Below, piece by piece: positions 1 to 7,336 of a DNA stretch of 28,862 nucleotides. The position numbers and the translations under genes are program-made. The DNA comes from Verrucomicrobiota bacterium. Lineage in GTDB: Bacteria > Verrucomicrobiota > Verrucomicrobiia > Opitutales > Oceanipulchritudinaceae. Every line of letters begins with the position of its first letter. Positions within the stretch are counted from its first letter, which is position 1. The DNA lies in NCBI GenBank assembly GCA_009908535.1, contig JAAAOD010000090.1, positions 1-28,862 on the forward strand, written 5' to 3'. The notes beneath the pieces were generated by a model, which was not told where the DNA came from, did not search any database, and saw nothing but the letters and a program-made list of their open reading frames with translations.

Positions 1-602
1 ACGGCATCACCCTTGGCGATCATTGCTGGGACCAGCGCGGCTTTGACAAGGCGATCGACCAACTGCCTTTCGTCTGCCGCCCGGTGAATCTGCTGCCCGG
101 CTGTCCGGGGGCGCCTCAGTTGATCCTGACCCACGGCGACTTCCGGCTCGCCGTGCTCACCGTCCTGGGACAGCAGCTCATCAAGATCCCGACGCGACCC
201 GGCTTTCCTATGATGGAGGACCTGCTCGAGGATCTCCGCGGCAAGGCGGAGGCGATCTTTGTCGAGATGCATGCCGAGACGACCTCGGAAAAAGTGGCTA
301 TGGGATGGTACCTCGACGGGCGGGTGGCCGCGGTCATCGGCACGCATACGCACATGCCGACCGCCGATCTGCGCCGCCTGCCGCGCGGAACGGCCTACCT
401 GAGCGACGCCGGCATGTGCGGCCCCTACGACAGTGTCCTCGGGCGCGAGGTTGCCCCGGTCCTCGGGCGCTTCCTTGACGGCATGCCGCGCCGCTTCACC
501 GTCGCGGAGGACAATGTGCAGCTCTGGGGCGTGCTGATCGATATCGAGCCGGGCCAGCGCGGTTGCGTCGCCGCGGAGACCTTCCGGGAAGGGATCGATT
601 GA
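1..602 (+). CDS. YmdB-family metallophosphoesterase (TIGR00282-type), 5' end cut by window
   Basis: The reading frame is open from base 3, so the true start lies before the window; about 199 residues are visible. It matches the YmdB family of calcineurin-like phosphoesterases, which hydrolyse 2',3'-cyclic nucleotides in the cytoplasm in Bacillus. Visible family blocks are a GDHCWDQ segment at the left edge (the family's GNHxWD metal site), the GTHTHMPTAD metal-binding block, and the following TAYLSDAGMCGPYDSVLG segment, all in the expected order. The N-terminal metal ligands are off the window. It ends 34 bases before the convergent rpe gene. Family assignment is firm. The substrate in this organism is inferred from the family only. 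Confidence 0.9.
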   Translation, partial: GITLGDHCWDQRGFDKAIDQLPFVCRPVNLLPGCPGAPQLILTHGDFRLAVLTVLGQQLIKIPTRPGFPMMEDLLEDLRGKAEAIFVEMHAETTSEKVAMGWYLDGRVAAVIGTHTHMPTADLRRLPRGTAYLSDAGMCGPYDSVLGREVAPVLGRFLDGMPRRFTVAEDNVQLWGVLIDIEPGQRGCVAAETFREGID

Positions 603-636
603 TGGAGGCGAGGGCGGTGCGGTCGCTTTCGCCTTT

Positions 637-1320
637 TCAATCCGCTTCCGGTTCCTGAATGGCCTGGAAAAAGGCCTGGGGATGCGGGGCCTTGAAGAAG
701 GCGGTGCCGGCGACAAAGGTATCGGCGCCGTGGCGGCGGCATTCGGAGGCCGTGGCAAGATCGATGCCGCCGTCGACCTCGAGACGGAAGGAAAGCCCCG
801 TTTCTTCACGGGCTTTGTGCAATTCGCTCATCGTGCCAAGGGTCTCCGGAAGGAAGGACTGGCCCCCGAAGCCCGGCCAGACCGTCATGACAAGGATCAG
901 GTCGACCGCTTCGAGGAAGGGCGTCGCGGCGGCGGCGGGGGTGGCCGGATTCAGGACCAGGCCGGTCCGGCAGCCGTAAGCGCGGATGCGTTGCAGGGTT
1001 TCCGCGACCGGGTAATCCGGTTCCACGTGGATGGAAATCAGGTTCGCGCCCGCCTTCGCGAAGGCCTCCACATGCTCGTGCGGGTTGGCGAGCATGAGGT
1101 GCGTATCGAAAAGCAGGTCCCGGTTGCGTTCCCGCAACGCCGCTACGGTCTGCGGACCGAAACTGAGATTGGGGACAAAATGCCCGTCCATGATGTCGAG
1201 GTGCAGCCACTCGATGGGCAGGGCTTCCACTTTCTGAAGACCGTCCACAAGACAGGCGTGATCCGCCGCCAGGATGGACGGGGCCAGACGCAGGGGATGG
1301 GGGGAAACGGCGCGTGTCAT
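637..1320 (-). CDS. rpe: Ribulose-phosphate 3-epimerase
   Basis: This protein interconverts ribulose-5-phosphate and xylulose-5-phosphate in the cytoplasm (pentose phosphate or Calvin-type routes). It has 227 residues, normal for this TIM-barrel family. Visible sites are LAPSILAAD at the N-terminus, HLDIMDGHFVPN (H40, D42), DTHLML (H74), the phosphate-binding PGFGGQ loop around residue 150, and EVDGGID (D183), which together supply the metal ligands and the acid/base aspartates. The loop reads VWPGFGGQ where many homologues have VNPGFGGQ. I chose the ATG at 1320 because a GGGAGAA ribosome-binding site sits about 8 bases upstream and the protein then begins close to the barrel; an upstream in-frame extension would overlap the lptE-like gene. 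It is the last gene of the run and starts 4 bases after the lptE-like stop. Confidence 0.96.
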   Translation of the reverse strand: MTRAVSPHPLRLAPSILAADHACLVDGLQKVEALPIEWLHLDIMDGHFVPNLSFGPQTVAALRERNRDLLFDTHLMLANPHEHVEAFAKAGANLISIHVEPDYPVAETLQRIRAYGCRTGLVLNPATPAAAATPFLEAVDLILVMTVWPGFGGQSFLPETLGTMSELHKAREETGLSFRLEVDGGIDLATASECRRHGADTFVAGTAFFKAPHPQAFFQAIQEPEAD

Positions 1321-1324
1321 CGGA

Positions 1325-1831
1325 TTATTCTCCCGGAAAACGGGACCATTCCAATTCCTGGACAATGCGTCGGGCGAGGCGGTCGGCTAGGTCGGGCAGG
1401 GCGCTTTGACCAGCCTCCACGAGCGACGGTTGTGCAAACAGCTGGATTTGCGTATGCAGGACGCGTTCGGGCGAAGAACCGCCCCAGGGCGGCGCCCCGC
1501 CTTCCCAGCGCAGGCGTACTTCCACGGTCTGCCGGTAGGAGAGGGGGCGTCCGGTATCGGCGGGGTCGTTGGCGAGGACGTCGCGTTCGGTCGTGGTGAG
1601 GGTGACATGCAAAACCGCGGCAGCGTTTTCCGCGGGAAGGAGATTCCAGTTCGGCGAGGCGCCGAGTTTCTCCCGCAGGCTGCGGCTGACGGGTCCGGTC
1701 AGCCCGGGCGGCCCGTCCTCGTTCAGGACCGGGGCAAGGGCGACCTCACGATCCACCTGATCGACGGGCTGATAGCCGACGCAGCCCGCGAGGACAAGAA
1801 GAGGCAGAAGGACGAAGGCGAGGCGTATCAT
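1325..1831 (-). CDS. lptE: LptE-like LPS-assembly lipoprotein
   Basis: The 168-residue protein starts with a lipoprotein signal peptide ending in the lipobox VLAGC (Cys17), so the mature protein should be anchored in the outer membrane facing the periplasm. The rest shows LptE-like features: an N-terminal segment listing small acidic and hydrophobic residues (QVDREVALAPV), a central beta-rich part with a TLTTTERDVLA strand, and a C-terminal helix ending in ARRIVQELEW. LptE plugs the LptD barrel that inserts LPS. The ATG overlaps the bamD stop as ATGA, indicating translational coupling. Sequence conservation in LptE is weak, so the assignment rests on lipobox, size, fold-like pattern and the neighbouring bamD. 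A generic outer-membrane lipoprotein is the alternative. Confidence 0.72.
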   Translation of the reverse strand: MIRLAFVLLPLLVLAGCVGYQPVDQVDREVALAPVLNEDGPPGLTGPVSRSLREKLGASPNWNLLPAENAAAVLHVTLTTTERDVLANDPADTGRPLSYRQTVEVRLRWEGGAPPWGGSSPERVLHTQIQLFAQPSLVEAGQSALPDLADRLARRIVQELEWSRFPGE

Positions 1832-2865
1832 CCCGGAATAATACGGTCGAACCAACGGCGCAGGAAGGACTTTTCCTTTTGGCGGGAGGGACTGTCCTCG
1901 CGGTCCGCCCGGGCCGCTTCCCTTGCCGCACGTCCCTCCTCGATGCGGGCGAGATACTCGCGGGCGGTCGCGGCGGCGGGGGATTCAGGTGCGGTCGTGA
2001 TGGCCTCGTTGAGGAAAATCTCCGCCGCGTCATACCAGCGCCGGTACTTGTAGTAGTACCGCCCGATCACCAGTTTACTGCGGGCATAGATGTCCTCCAT
2101 TTCGGCAAGGCCGTCCTCCGCGATGGCGGCGTTCTGGTTTTCGGAAAAGAGGATGAGGAAATCCTCGAAATAACTGATGGCTTCGCGGGTTGCCCCCTGA
2201 TCGTACAATGGGCCCTGCACCAGCGTGGCAAAGGTTTCGGCAAGGGAAAGGTAAGCGTCGTCGGCAAGAAGGCTTTCCGGATAGCTGTTGATGAGCCGGT
2301 CAAGGGCGTCGATGGCCTCGGCGGTCTGCCCTTTGTACTGATGGATGAGGGCCACGTTCATCAGCGCAAGCGGCGCCAGCGGGGAATACGGCGCGTTGCG
2401 CACGACCATCTCGAAGTGCTGCGTTGCCTTGTTCAGCGCCCGAAACGGGAGAACGAAAAGAAAGCGTGTTCCTTCGCCACGGGCCTCCGCAAGGGCGATG
2501 CGGAACTGGTACTCGACCAGTTCGTTGAAGCGGGGAAAGTCCGCATGGAAGGCGAGGATCGACTGGAAGGCAGTGAAGGCCTTCTTCCATTTCCTCCGGT
2601 CATACTGGATGACTCCGGTGTTGTAGTACGACTGCGCGGCAAAATCGGCGGCCGGGTACTTCTTCGTGATGCGCTTGTAGTTGCGTAAAGCGCGGCGGAG
2701 ATTCCCGTCTTCCTCCGCCCGCAGGGCGCGCTCGTAGATGGGCCGGGCGGCTTCCGTCTGGGCCTGCGGCGACATGTCGTTGGGATTATCCCCGAAACCG
2801 AGAAATCCCCATGCCGGCTGCCCGCAAAGCAGGGCTAGGATCAGGAGCGTCAGGCTGCGCATCAT
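1828..2865 (-). CDS. bamD: BamD/YfiO-like TPR protein of the outer-membrane protein assembly complex
   Basis: The 345-residue protein has a signal peptide (MMRSLTLLILALLCG, likely cut after AWG) followed by helical TPR-like repeats: RALRAEEDGNLRRALRNYK, AQSYYNTGVIQYDRRKWKKA, ALALMNVALIHQYKG, DDAYLSLAETF, and KLVIGRYYYKYRRWYDAAE near residues 265-285. The last is the typical BamD KYxKxxxYxxA block. BamD helps BamA fold outer-membrane beta-barrel proteins. It is longer than the roughly 245-residue E. coli protein and ends in a basic/acidic tail. No good lipobox is visible (the sequence before the Cys is ALL), so it may be a soluble periplasmic form or anchored otherwise. Start chosen at the ATG pair just before the hydrophobic stretch. 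It lies 61 bases downstream of fabH and is coupled to the lptE-like gene. Confidence 0.82.
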   Translation of the reverse strand: MMRSLTLLILALLCGQPAWGFLGFGDNPNDMSPQAQTEAARPIYERALRAEEDGNLRRALRNYKRITKKYPAADFAAQSYYNTGVIQYDRRKWKKAFTAFQSILAFHADFPRFNELVEYQFRIALAEARGEGTRFLFVLPFRALNKATQHFEMVVRNAPYSPLAPLALMNVALIHQYKGQTAEAIDALDRLINSYPESLLADDAYLSLAETFATLVQGPLYDQGATREAISYFEDFLILFSENQNAAIAEDGLAEMEDIYARSKLVIGRYYYKYRRWYDAAEIFLNEAITTAPESPAAATAREYLARIEEGRAAREAARADREDSPSRQKEKSFLRRWFDRIIPG

Positions 2866-2926
2866 GAGAACAGCATAGGGAAGACGAAGGGCCACAGGGC
2901 AAATAAATTCCATAGATCGGCTTTCC

Positions 2927-3928
2927 TTAATGCCAGCGGATCAGGCTCGCCGCCCAGGTCAGTCCGCCGCCGAAGGCCACCGTGAGGACGTTGGCACCCT
3001 TTTTCAGCCGCCCTTTCCGGTAGGCCTCCTCAAGGGCGAGCGGGATCGAGGCGGCGGAGGTGTTCCCGAAGCGGTCGAGGTTGATCTCGAAACGGTCCAT
3101 ACTGATATCGAGGCGCGAGGAAAGCGCCTCGATGATACGCGTGTTCGCCTGGTGGGGCACGACGAGATCGATGTCCTGCGAGGTCAGGCCCGCCCGCTCG
3201 ATCAGGTTGAGGCCGCTCTGGCACATCACGCGGACGGCGATCTTGAAGACCTGATTGCCCTGCATGTGGATCTTGTGGAGGGAGCGCTCGATTGTTTCCA
3301 CCGTGGAAGGACTGGCGCTGCCGCCGCCGGGCACGCAGAGGATGCCGGTCTCCGTGCCGTCCGCGCCCAGCAGGGTATCGAGAATGCCCACCTCAGGTTC
3401 CTCGGAAAGGCTGAGGACGGCCGCTCCGGCCCCGTCGCCAAAAAGTACACAGGTTGTGCGGTCATCCCAGTTGGTGATGCTGGAGAGTTTTTCGGCCCCG
3501 ATGACAAGGGCATGACGGTACCCGCTCACCAGCATGAGGGACCGCGCCACATCCATCGCGTAAATGAATCCGGAACAGGCCGCCTCGAGATCAAAAGCGG
3601 GGATTTTCCCGAGCCCGAGCTTCTTCTGAACAAAACAGGCCGTGTTGGGAAAGGGCATGTCCGGCGTCACCGTGGCGACGACGATCAGTTCAATGTCCTG
3701 CACCGCCAGCCCGGCGTCCTCGATCGCTTTCCGCGCGGCCTCTGTTGACATGTCAGAGGTGGTTTCCCCGTCGGCGGCGATGTGGCGCTCGCGGATGCCG
3801 GTACGGGTCCGGATCCATTCGTCGGACGTTTCCACCATGCGGGAGAGAGCGTCGTTGGTGAGCACGGCTTCCGGTGCGTAGGCACCGATGCCGGAGAGAA
3901 TAACCGAGGATCCGTGCGGAACTGTCAT
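2927..3928 (-). CDS. fabH: 3-oxoacyl-ACP synthase III (FabH)
   Basis: FabH condenses acetyl-CoA (or another primer) with malonyl-ACP to start type II fatty-acid synthesis in the cytoplasm. The 333-residue protein has the complete thiolase-fold catalytic set: nucleophile Cys118 in DLEAACSGFIYA, His259 in VVPHQANTRII, and Asn289 in DRFGNTSAASIP. The N-terminal block TSDEWIRTRTGIRERHIA and the C-terminal GGGLTWAASLIRW are also typical. It lies 21 bases after plsX, the usual rpmF-plsX-fabH arrangement, and probably shares its transcript. No clear purine-rich ribosome-binding site precedes the ATG, so coupling to plsX translation is plausible. Confidence 0.97.
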   Translation of the reverse strand: MTVPHGSSVILSGIGAYAPEAVLTNDALSRMVETSDEWIRTRTGIRERHIAADGETTSDMSTEAARKAIEDAGLAVQDIELIVVATVTPDMPFPNTACFVQKKLGLGKIPAFDLEAACSGFIYAMDVARSLMLVSGYRHALVIGAEKLSSITNWDDRTTCVLFGDGAGAAVLSLSEEPEVGILDTLLGADGTETGILCVPGGGSASPSTVETIERSLHKIHMQGNQVFKIAVRVMCQSGLNLIERAGLTSQDIDLVVPHQANTRIIEALSSRLDISMDRFEINLDRFGNTSAASIPLALEEAYRKGRLKKGANVLTVAFGGGLTWAASLIRWH

Positions 3929-3949
3929 GGCAGGAAATTTTGGCGAAAT

Positions 3950-5029
3950 TCAGGACTCGGCGGGTGGGGTCGTGGAGGCGGGATTGGCACCGATCGTTTC
4001 ATTGGCGAGAAGGACCGCGTCATGGGAATGCGAGCCGAGATTGTGGTCGACGGCGGTTCCGGCAATGCGAATCGCCCCCGCGATGGCTTCCCGGTCGCTG
4101 GACCCGTGCGCCTTCAGAACCGTGCCCCGAAGGCCGAGGAGGGGCGCTCCGCCGAACTGCTTCGGATCGAGGCGCGTCCGTGCACCCTTAAAGGCCGGCT
4201 TCATGAGCATGGCCCCGGCCATGCGCAGAGGATGCCCCGCGACTTCCTCTTTCAGCAGTTGTTTAACCATTCCCCAGAGGGATTCGCAGCTCTTGAGGAG
4301 GACGTTGCCGGTGAAGCCGTCCGTCACGACAACGTCCACGGCGTCGTTGAACAACTGGAAGCCCTCGATGAGACCGACATAATGGATCTGGCCCTCGAGC
4401 CGTTTCAGAAGTTCATGCGCCCCGCTGGTCAGCTCCGTGCCTTTGCCTTCCTCCGTCCCGATGGAGAGCAGCCCCACGCGCGGTTTCTCCACCCCGAGGG
4501 CATCTTTCGCGTACTGGTGGCCGAGGACCGCATACTGCATGAGGTTGTCGGGGCGGCATTGCGGGTTCGCCCCCACGTCCAGCACGATAAAGCGCCCATT
4601 CGCGCTCGGCCAGACAGAGGCGAGGGCCGGTTTCGAGACCCCCTCGATGGGGCGCAGTTTCAAGGTGCTGCAGGCCATCAGGCTGCCGGTGTTGCCGCAG
4701 CTGACCGCCGCCGCGCTGGTCCCCAGCTTGACCAGTTCGACCGCGCGGACAAGGGAGGCGTCCGGCTTGCGGCGGATGCTCTGAATGGGCTTTTCCCCCA
4801 TCTCAATCACCTCCGACGCGCCGAACAACTCCACCTTGGCTTCCCCGGAAAGCTTCTCCTTTTCGAGGATGGGCTCAAGGACGCGTTCCTGCCCGACGAC
4901 GATGACTTTTTCCGGAATCCAGTCGTTGCGCAGGGCCCGGGCAACGCCGGCGACGACCTCTTCCGGTCCCAGATCGGCCCCCATCGCGTCCACCGCGATG
5001 ACCGCATTCCTCCTGACCTCCTCGCTCAT
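3950..5029 (-). CDS. plsX: Phosphate acyltransferase PlsX
   Basis: PlsX makes acyl-phosphate from acyl-ACP, the donor for PlsY in phosphatidic-acid synthesis, acting peripherally at the inner membrane. The 359-residue protein has the family's opening IAVDAMGADLGPEEVV, the central CGNTGSLMACS segment, LDVGANPQCRPDNLMQYAVLG, and the TDGFTGNVLLKSCES block, all in order. The ATG at 5029 is preceded by only a weak GGCGG and, a few bases further up, by a hairpin with a T tract (5040-5064). An in-frame TTG at 5041 is an alternative start but falls inside that T tract. It sits between rpmF and fabH in the conserved lipid cluster. Confidence 0.96.
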   Translation of the reverse strand: MSEEVRRNAVIAVDAMGADLGPEEVVAGVARALRNDWIPEKVIVVGQERVLEPILEKEKLSGEAKVELFGASEVIEMGEKPIQSIRRKPDASLVRAVELVKLGTSAAAVSCGNTGSLMACSTLKLRPIEGVSKPALASVWPSANGRFIVLDVGANPQCRPDNLMQYAVLGHQYAKDALGVEKPRVGLLSIGTEEGKGTELTSGAHELLKRLEGQIHYVGLIEGFQLFNDAVDVVVTDGFTGNVLLKSCESLWGMVKQLLKEEVAGHPLRMAGAMLMKPAFKGARTRLDPKQFGGAPLLGLRGTVLKAHGSSDREAIAGAIRIAGTAVDHNLGSHSHDAVLLANETIGANPASTTPPAES

Positions 5030-5039
5030 ACCGCCGGCC

Positions 5040-5064
5040 AAAAAAAACGGCCTCTTAAAGGCCG
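5040..5064 (-). terminator. Hairpin plus T tract between rpmF and plsX
   Basis: On the minus strand, a perfect 6-bp stem (CGGCCT with AGGCCG, 5-base loop TTAAG) is followed directly by eight T residues at 5047-5040. This is the classic intrinsic-terminator layout, downstream of rpmF. It ends about 10 bases before the plsX ATG, leaving no space for a separate promoter, so it may be a partial terminator or an mRNA processing structure that sets the rpmF to plsX ratio. Confidence 0.8.
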
Positions 5065-5098
5065 CGCAAGGGAAATGGAAGGGGTGTGCGGGGCCGCC

Positions 5099-5278
5099 TC
5101 ACACTTCGACATCGACAACCTGACGACCGCGGTACAGGCCGTTGGCGGGATTGACGCGATGGGGACGGAACTGGGTCCCGTCGGTCGGGTCCTTCGCAAG
5201 CTGGGGTACCTTGAACTGATTGGCGCCCCGGCGTTTACGGGAACGTTGCTTTGATTGTTTTCGTTTCGGCTGGGCCAT
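5099..5278 (-). CDS. rpmF: 50S ribosomal protein bL32
   Basis: This short gene was read directly from the minus strand: ATG at 5278 and TGA at 5099-5101, giving 59 residues. It starts MAQPKRKQSKQRSRKRRG, the typical basic N-terminus of bL32 (family form MAVPKRKxSKxRxxxRR), then continues to FRPHRVNPANGLYRGRQVVD. bL32 is a small protein of the large subunit. The cysteines found in many bL32 proteins are absent, making this a zinc-free C-minus form. Position directly before plsX and fabH matches the widely conserved rpmF-plsX-fabH order, which supports the call strongly despite the small size. Confidence 0.93.
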   Translation of the reverse strand: MAQPKRKQSKQRSRKRRGANQFKVPQLAKDPTDGTQFRPHRVNPANGLYRGRQVVDVEV

Positions 5279-5307
5279 GGTGCGTCTCCAAGTGCGGTGT
5301 CAGAAAT

Positions 5308-5354
5308 GGAAAAAGGAAGAAAGCAGCATTCCCGTGCCGGGCCGTCAAGCACGG
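5308..5354 (-). terminator. Possible weak terminator upstream of rpmF
   Basis: On the minus strand a 6-bp stem (CCGTGC with GCACGG, 5332-5354) is followed, after about 15 bases, by a T-rich stretch (5316-5308). It lies after the hypothetical gene ending at 5391 and before rpmF. The T tract is too far from the stem for a standard terminator, so this is a weak call. A TTGACG in the loop could instead be a -35 element for rpmF, but I see no convincing -10. Confidence 0.25.
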
Positions 5355-5390
5355 AAAGCGCCCGCCGCGACATTTCCGGGACGGGGGCAG

Positions 5391-6134
5391 CTAGCTTGTC
5401 ACCAGCCAGCGGGAGACGTCGGGGAAGGGAGCGTCGGATTCGGTGGCGTGGGTCTCGGCTTCATCGGTGAGCCAGCGTTCCTCCTCTTCGTCGGCGAGGT
5501 CCTCGTCCTCGAGGTCCCACGAGGTCTCGAGAGGGAAGCCGGCGGCGGCAAGCTCGCTTTCGGAGGCTTCGGGGGGGTCGAAGAGGGGGGAGAGGCGACG
5601 GGTCTCCGGGGTGAGGATCTCGGAGGGGTTCTGCGGCAGGCCCGGTCCCTTCAGGAGAGTGAAGCGGCAGGGGTAGCAGGCCTTTTCGTAGCGGCGCTGG
5701 AAATCGCGCACGAAGGCCTTGGAGGCGTTGGCCCGGTTGCCGAGCAGGACGAGATCGGTGTGAAAAAGGGCCTGCTCGAGGAAACTCCGCAGATCGGCTC
5801 CCTGTTCGGCGGCCGCGCAATCGACAAGGGTGAAGATCTTGGCCGGTTCGGTGCCGGCGTCCCGGAGGCGGTCCGCCCACGGGGCCAGCTGCTCCTCCGG
5901 CGGGAGGAGCGGATCGAGAACGACGAAGAAAGCTTTTTCGTTTTCGCCAAAAGAGGCCTCCGGAACGGTGCCGGGGGGAAGCTGGCGGAGTTCCCGGGGC
6001 TTCTTATCGAGGGGCCAGCTGTGCCTTTCCGGGAAGAGGACGGTGTTGTGCGCGGAGGCCTCGCCACTGCCCTCAAGAAAGAGCAGGCAGTGGCCAAGTT
6101 CGGGAAAGTGGGTCGCGATAAAGAAATAGACCAT
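5391..6134 (-). CDS. Hypothetical protein with strongly acidic C-terminus
   Basis: This 247-residue protein is not one I recognise. It starts MVYFFIATHFPELGHCLLFL, with no signal peptide or clear membrane span, so it is probably cytoplasmic. Around residues 100-160 a segment reading KIFTLVDCAAAEQG ... DLVLLGNRANASKAFV looks loosely like the middle of CobW/P47K-type GTPases (a hydrophobic strand ending in VD, then LVLL-N), but no P-loop is visible anywhere, so I do not call it a GTPase. The last 45 residues are very acidic (EDEDLADEEEERWLTDEAE). It starts 2 bases after the aroC stop, so it is almost certainly co-transcribed and coupled with aroC. Confidence 0.8.
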   Translation of the reverse strand: MVYFFIATHFPELGHCLLFLEGSGEASAHNTVLFPERHSWPLDKKPRELRQLPPGTVPEASFGENEKAFFVVLDPLLPPEEQLAPWADRLRDAGTEPAKIFTLVDCAAAEQGADLRSFLEQALFHTDLVLLGNRANASKAFVRDFQRRYEKACYPCRFTLLKGPGLPQNPSEILTPETRRLSPLFDPPEASESELAAAGFPLETSWDLEDEDLADEEEERWLTDEAETHATESDAPFPDVSRWLVTS

Positions 6135-6136
6135 GG

Positions 6137-7252
6137 TTAGCGCCGCATGTGGGGAGTCGCGCTGAAGGCACAGCTGTGGTTCTGGGCACGGTGGCGAAGG
6201 AAATGGTCGACGAGGACAAGGGCGGCCATGGATTCGACGATCGGCACGGCGCGCGGCACGACACAGGCGTCGTGACGGCCGCGTCCCTTCAGGCGGCGGC
6301 TCTCGCCTTCCGGGCTGACCGTTTCCTGTTCCTTCATGATGGTGGCGGTCGGCTTGAAAGCGACACGAAAGAGGAAGGGCTCCCCGTTGGAAATGCCTCC
6401 CTGGACGCCGCCGGATCGGTTGGAGCTTGTCCGGATGCGGCCCTCCCGTGTTTCGAGGGCGTCGTTATGGGTGCTGCCGCGAAGCCGTGTTCCGGCGAAG
6501 CCACTGCCGACTTCGAAGCCTTTCGTGGCGGGGATGGAGAGCATGGCTTTGGCGAGGTCGGCCTCGAGGCGGTCGAAAACGGGTTCGCCGAGACCGACGG
6601 GCAAAGGGGCGAGTCGGCAGCTGACAACGCCCCCGATGCTGTCGCCGGCGGAGCGGACTCCCTTGATCCGCTCGATCATGGCTGCAGCGGTGGCAGGATC
6701 GGGGCAGCGAACAGGCGTGGTCTCGACCATGTCCCGTGTCGGCGGTTCCGTTGCCTCGGGCATGACGATATCCTCGATGGACTCGATCCAGGCCACGATG
6801 TCGGTCCCCAGTTCGAGGTGCAGGATCTTCCGTGCGATGGCCCCGGCGGCGACACGACCGACCGTTTCCCGGGCGGAGGAACGGCCTCCGCCCTCGACCA
6901 TGCGGCGCCCGTATTTGGCGTCATAGACAAAATCGGCATGGGAAGGGCGGTAGGCGGCGCGCATCTCGTCGTAGGCGGAGGGCCGGGCATCTTTGTTCGG
7001 CACGTTCAGGGCGATCGGGGTCCCCAGGGTGTGGCCGTCATGAACCCCGGAAAGGATCTCCACCGTATCGGTTTCCTTGCGCGGGGTGGTGATGTCGCTC
7101 TGTCCCGGACGGCGCCGGTCGAGCTCCGCCTGGATTTCCTCCGCGCGAATGGGCAGGCCGGGAGGACAACCGTCGATGATGACGCCGACGCTGCCGCCGT
7201 GACTCTCGCCATAGGTGGCGATGCGGAAAAGGGTTCCAAAGCTGCTGCCCAT
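6137..7252 (-). CDS. aroC: Chorismate synthase
   Basis: AroC converts 5-enolpyruvylshikimate-3-phosphate to chorismate, the last shikimate-pathway step, using reduced FMN in the cytoplasm. The 371-residue protein starts with the family signature SSFGTLFRIATYGESHGGS and contains DRRRPGQSDITTPRKE, PSHADFVYDAKYG, the EGGGRSSARETVGRVAAGA FMN-binding block, GFEVGSGFAG, and SGGVQGGISNG. Length and order are normal. The ATG at 7252 was chosen because the conserved GTLFR motif begins six residues later; the minus-strand frame stays open further upstream but that part is unrelated sequence overlapping the divergent gene. No strong ribosome-binding site is visible. It faces the divergent LolA-like gene across 84 bases. 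Confidence 0.97.
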   Translation of the reverse strand: MGSSFGTLFRIATYGESHGGSVGVIIDGCPPGLPIRAEEIQAELDRRRPGQSDITTPRKETDTVEILSGVHDGHTLGTPIALNVPNKDARPSAYDEMRAAYRPSHADFVYDAKYGRRMVEGGGRSSARETVGRVAAGAIARKILHLELGTDIVAWIESIEDIVMPEATEPPTRDMVETTPVRCPDPATAAAMIERIKGVRSAGDSIGGVVSCRLAPLPVGLGEPVFDRLEADLAKAMLSIPATKGFEVGSGFAGTRLRGSTHNDALETREGRIRTSSNRSGGVQGGISNGEPFLFRVAFKPTATIMKEQETVSPEGESRRLKGRGRHDACVVPRAVPIVESMAALVLVDHFLRHRAQNHSCAFSATPHMRR

Positions 7253-7336
7253 GATCCAAAAAGATGACCCGCGCGGAGGGGCTTTCAAGGAAGAAGAAGG
7301 TTGCTTCCCCTTTGCCAGGGCGTATCCAATGGCCCC

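Noticed and set aside
682..1599. Long open frame on the plus strand opposite rpe and the lptE-like gene
   Set aside because: It is antisense to two well-supported genes and has low-complexity Gly/Arg-rich composition typical of high-GC shadow frames.
3782..5254. 490-codon open frame on the plus strand opposite fabH, plsX and rpmF
   Set aside because: It spans three genes with firm family matches on the other strand; no domain features are visible.
5391..6134. CobW/P47K-type GTPase call for the aroC partner
   Set aside because: No Walker A P-loop is present, and the similarity is limited to a short hydrophobic segment.
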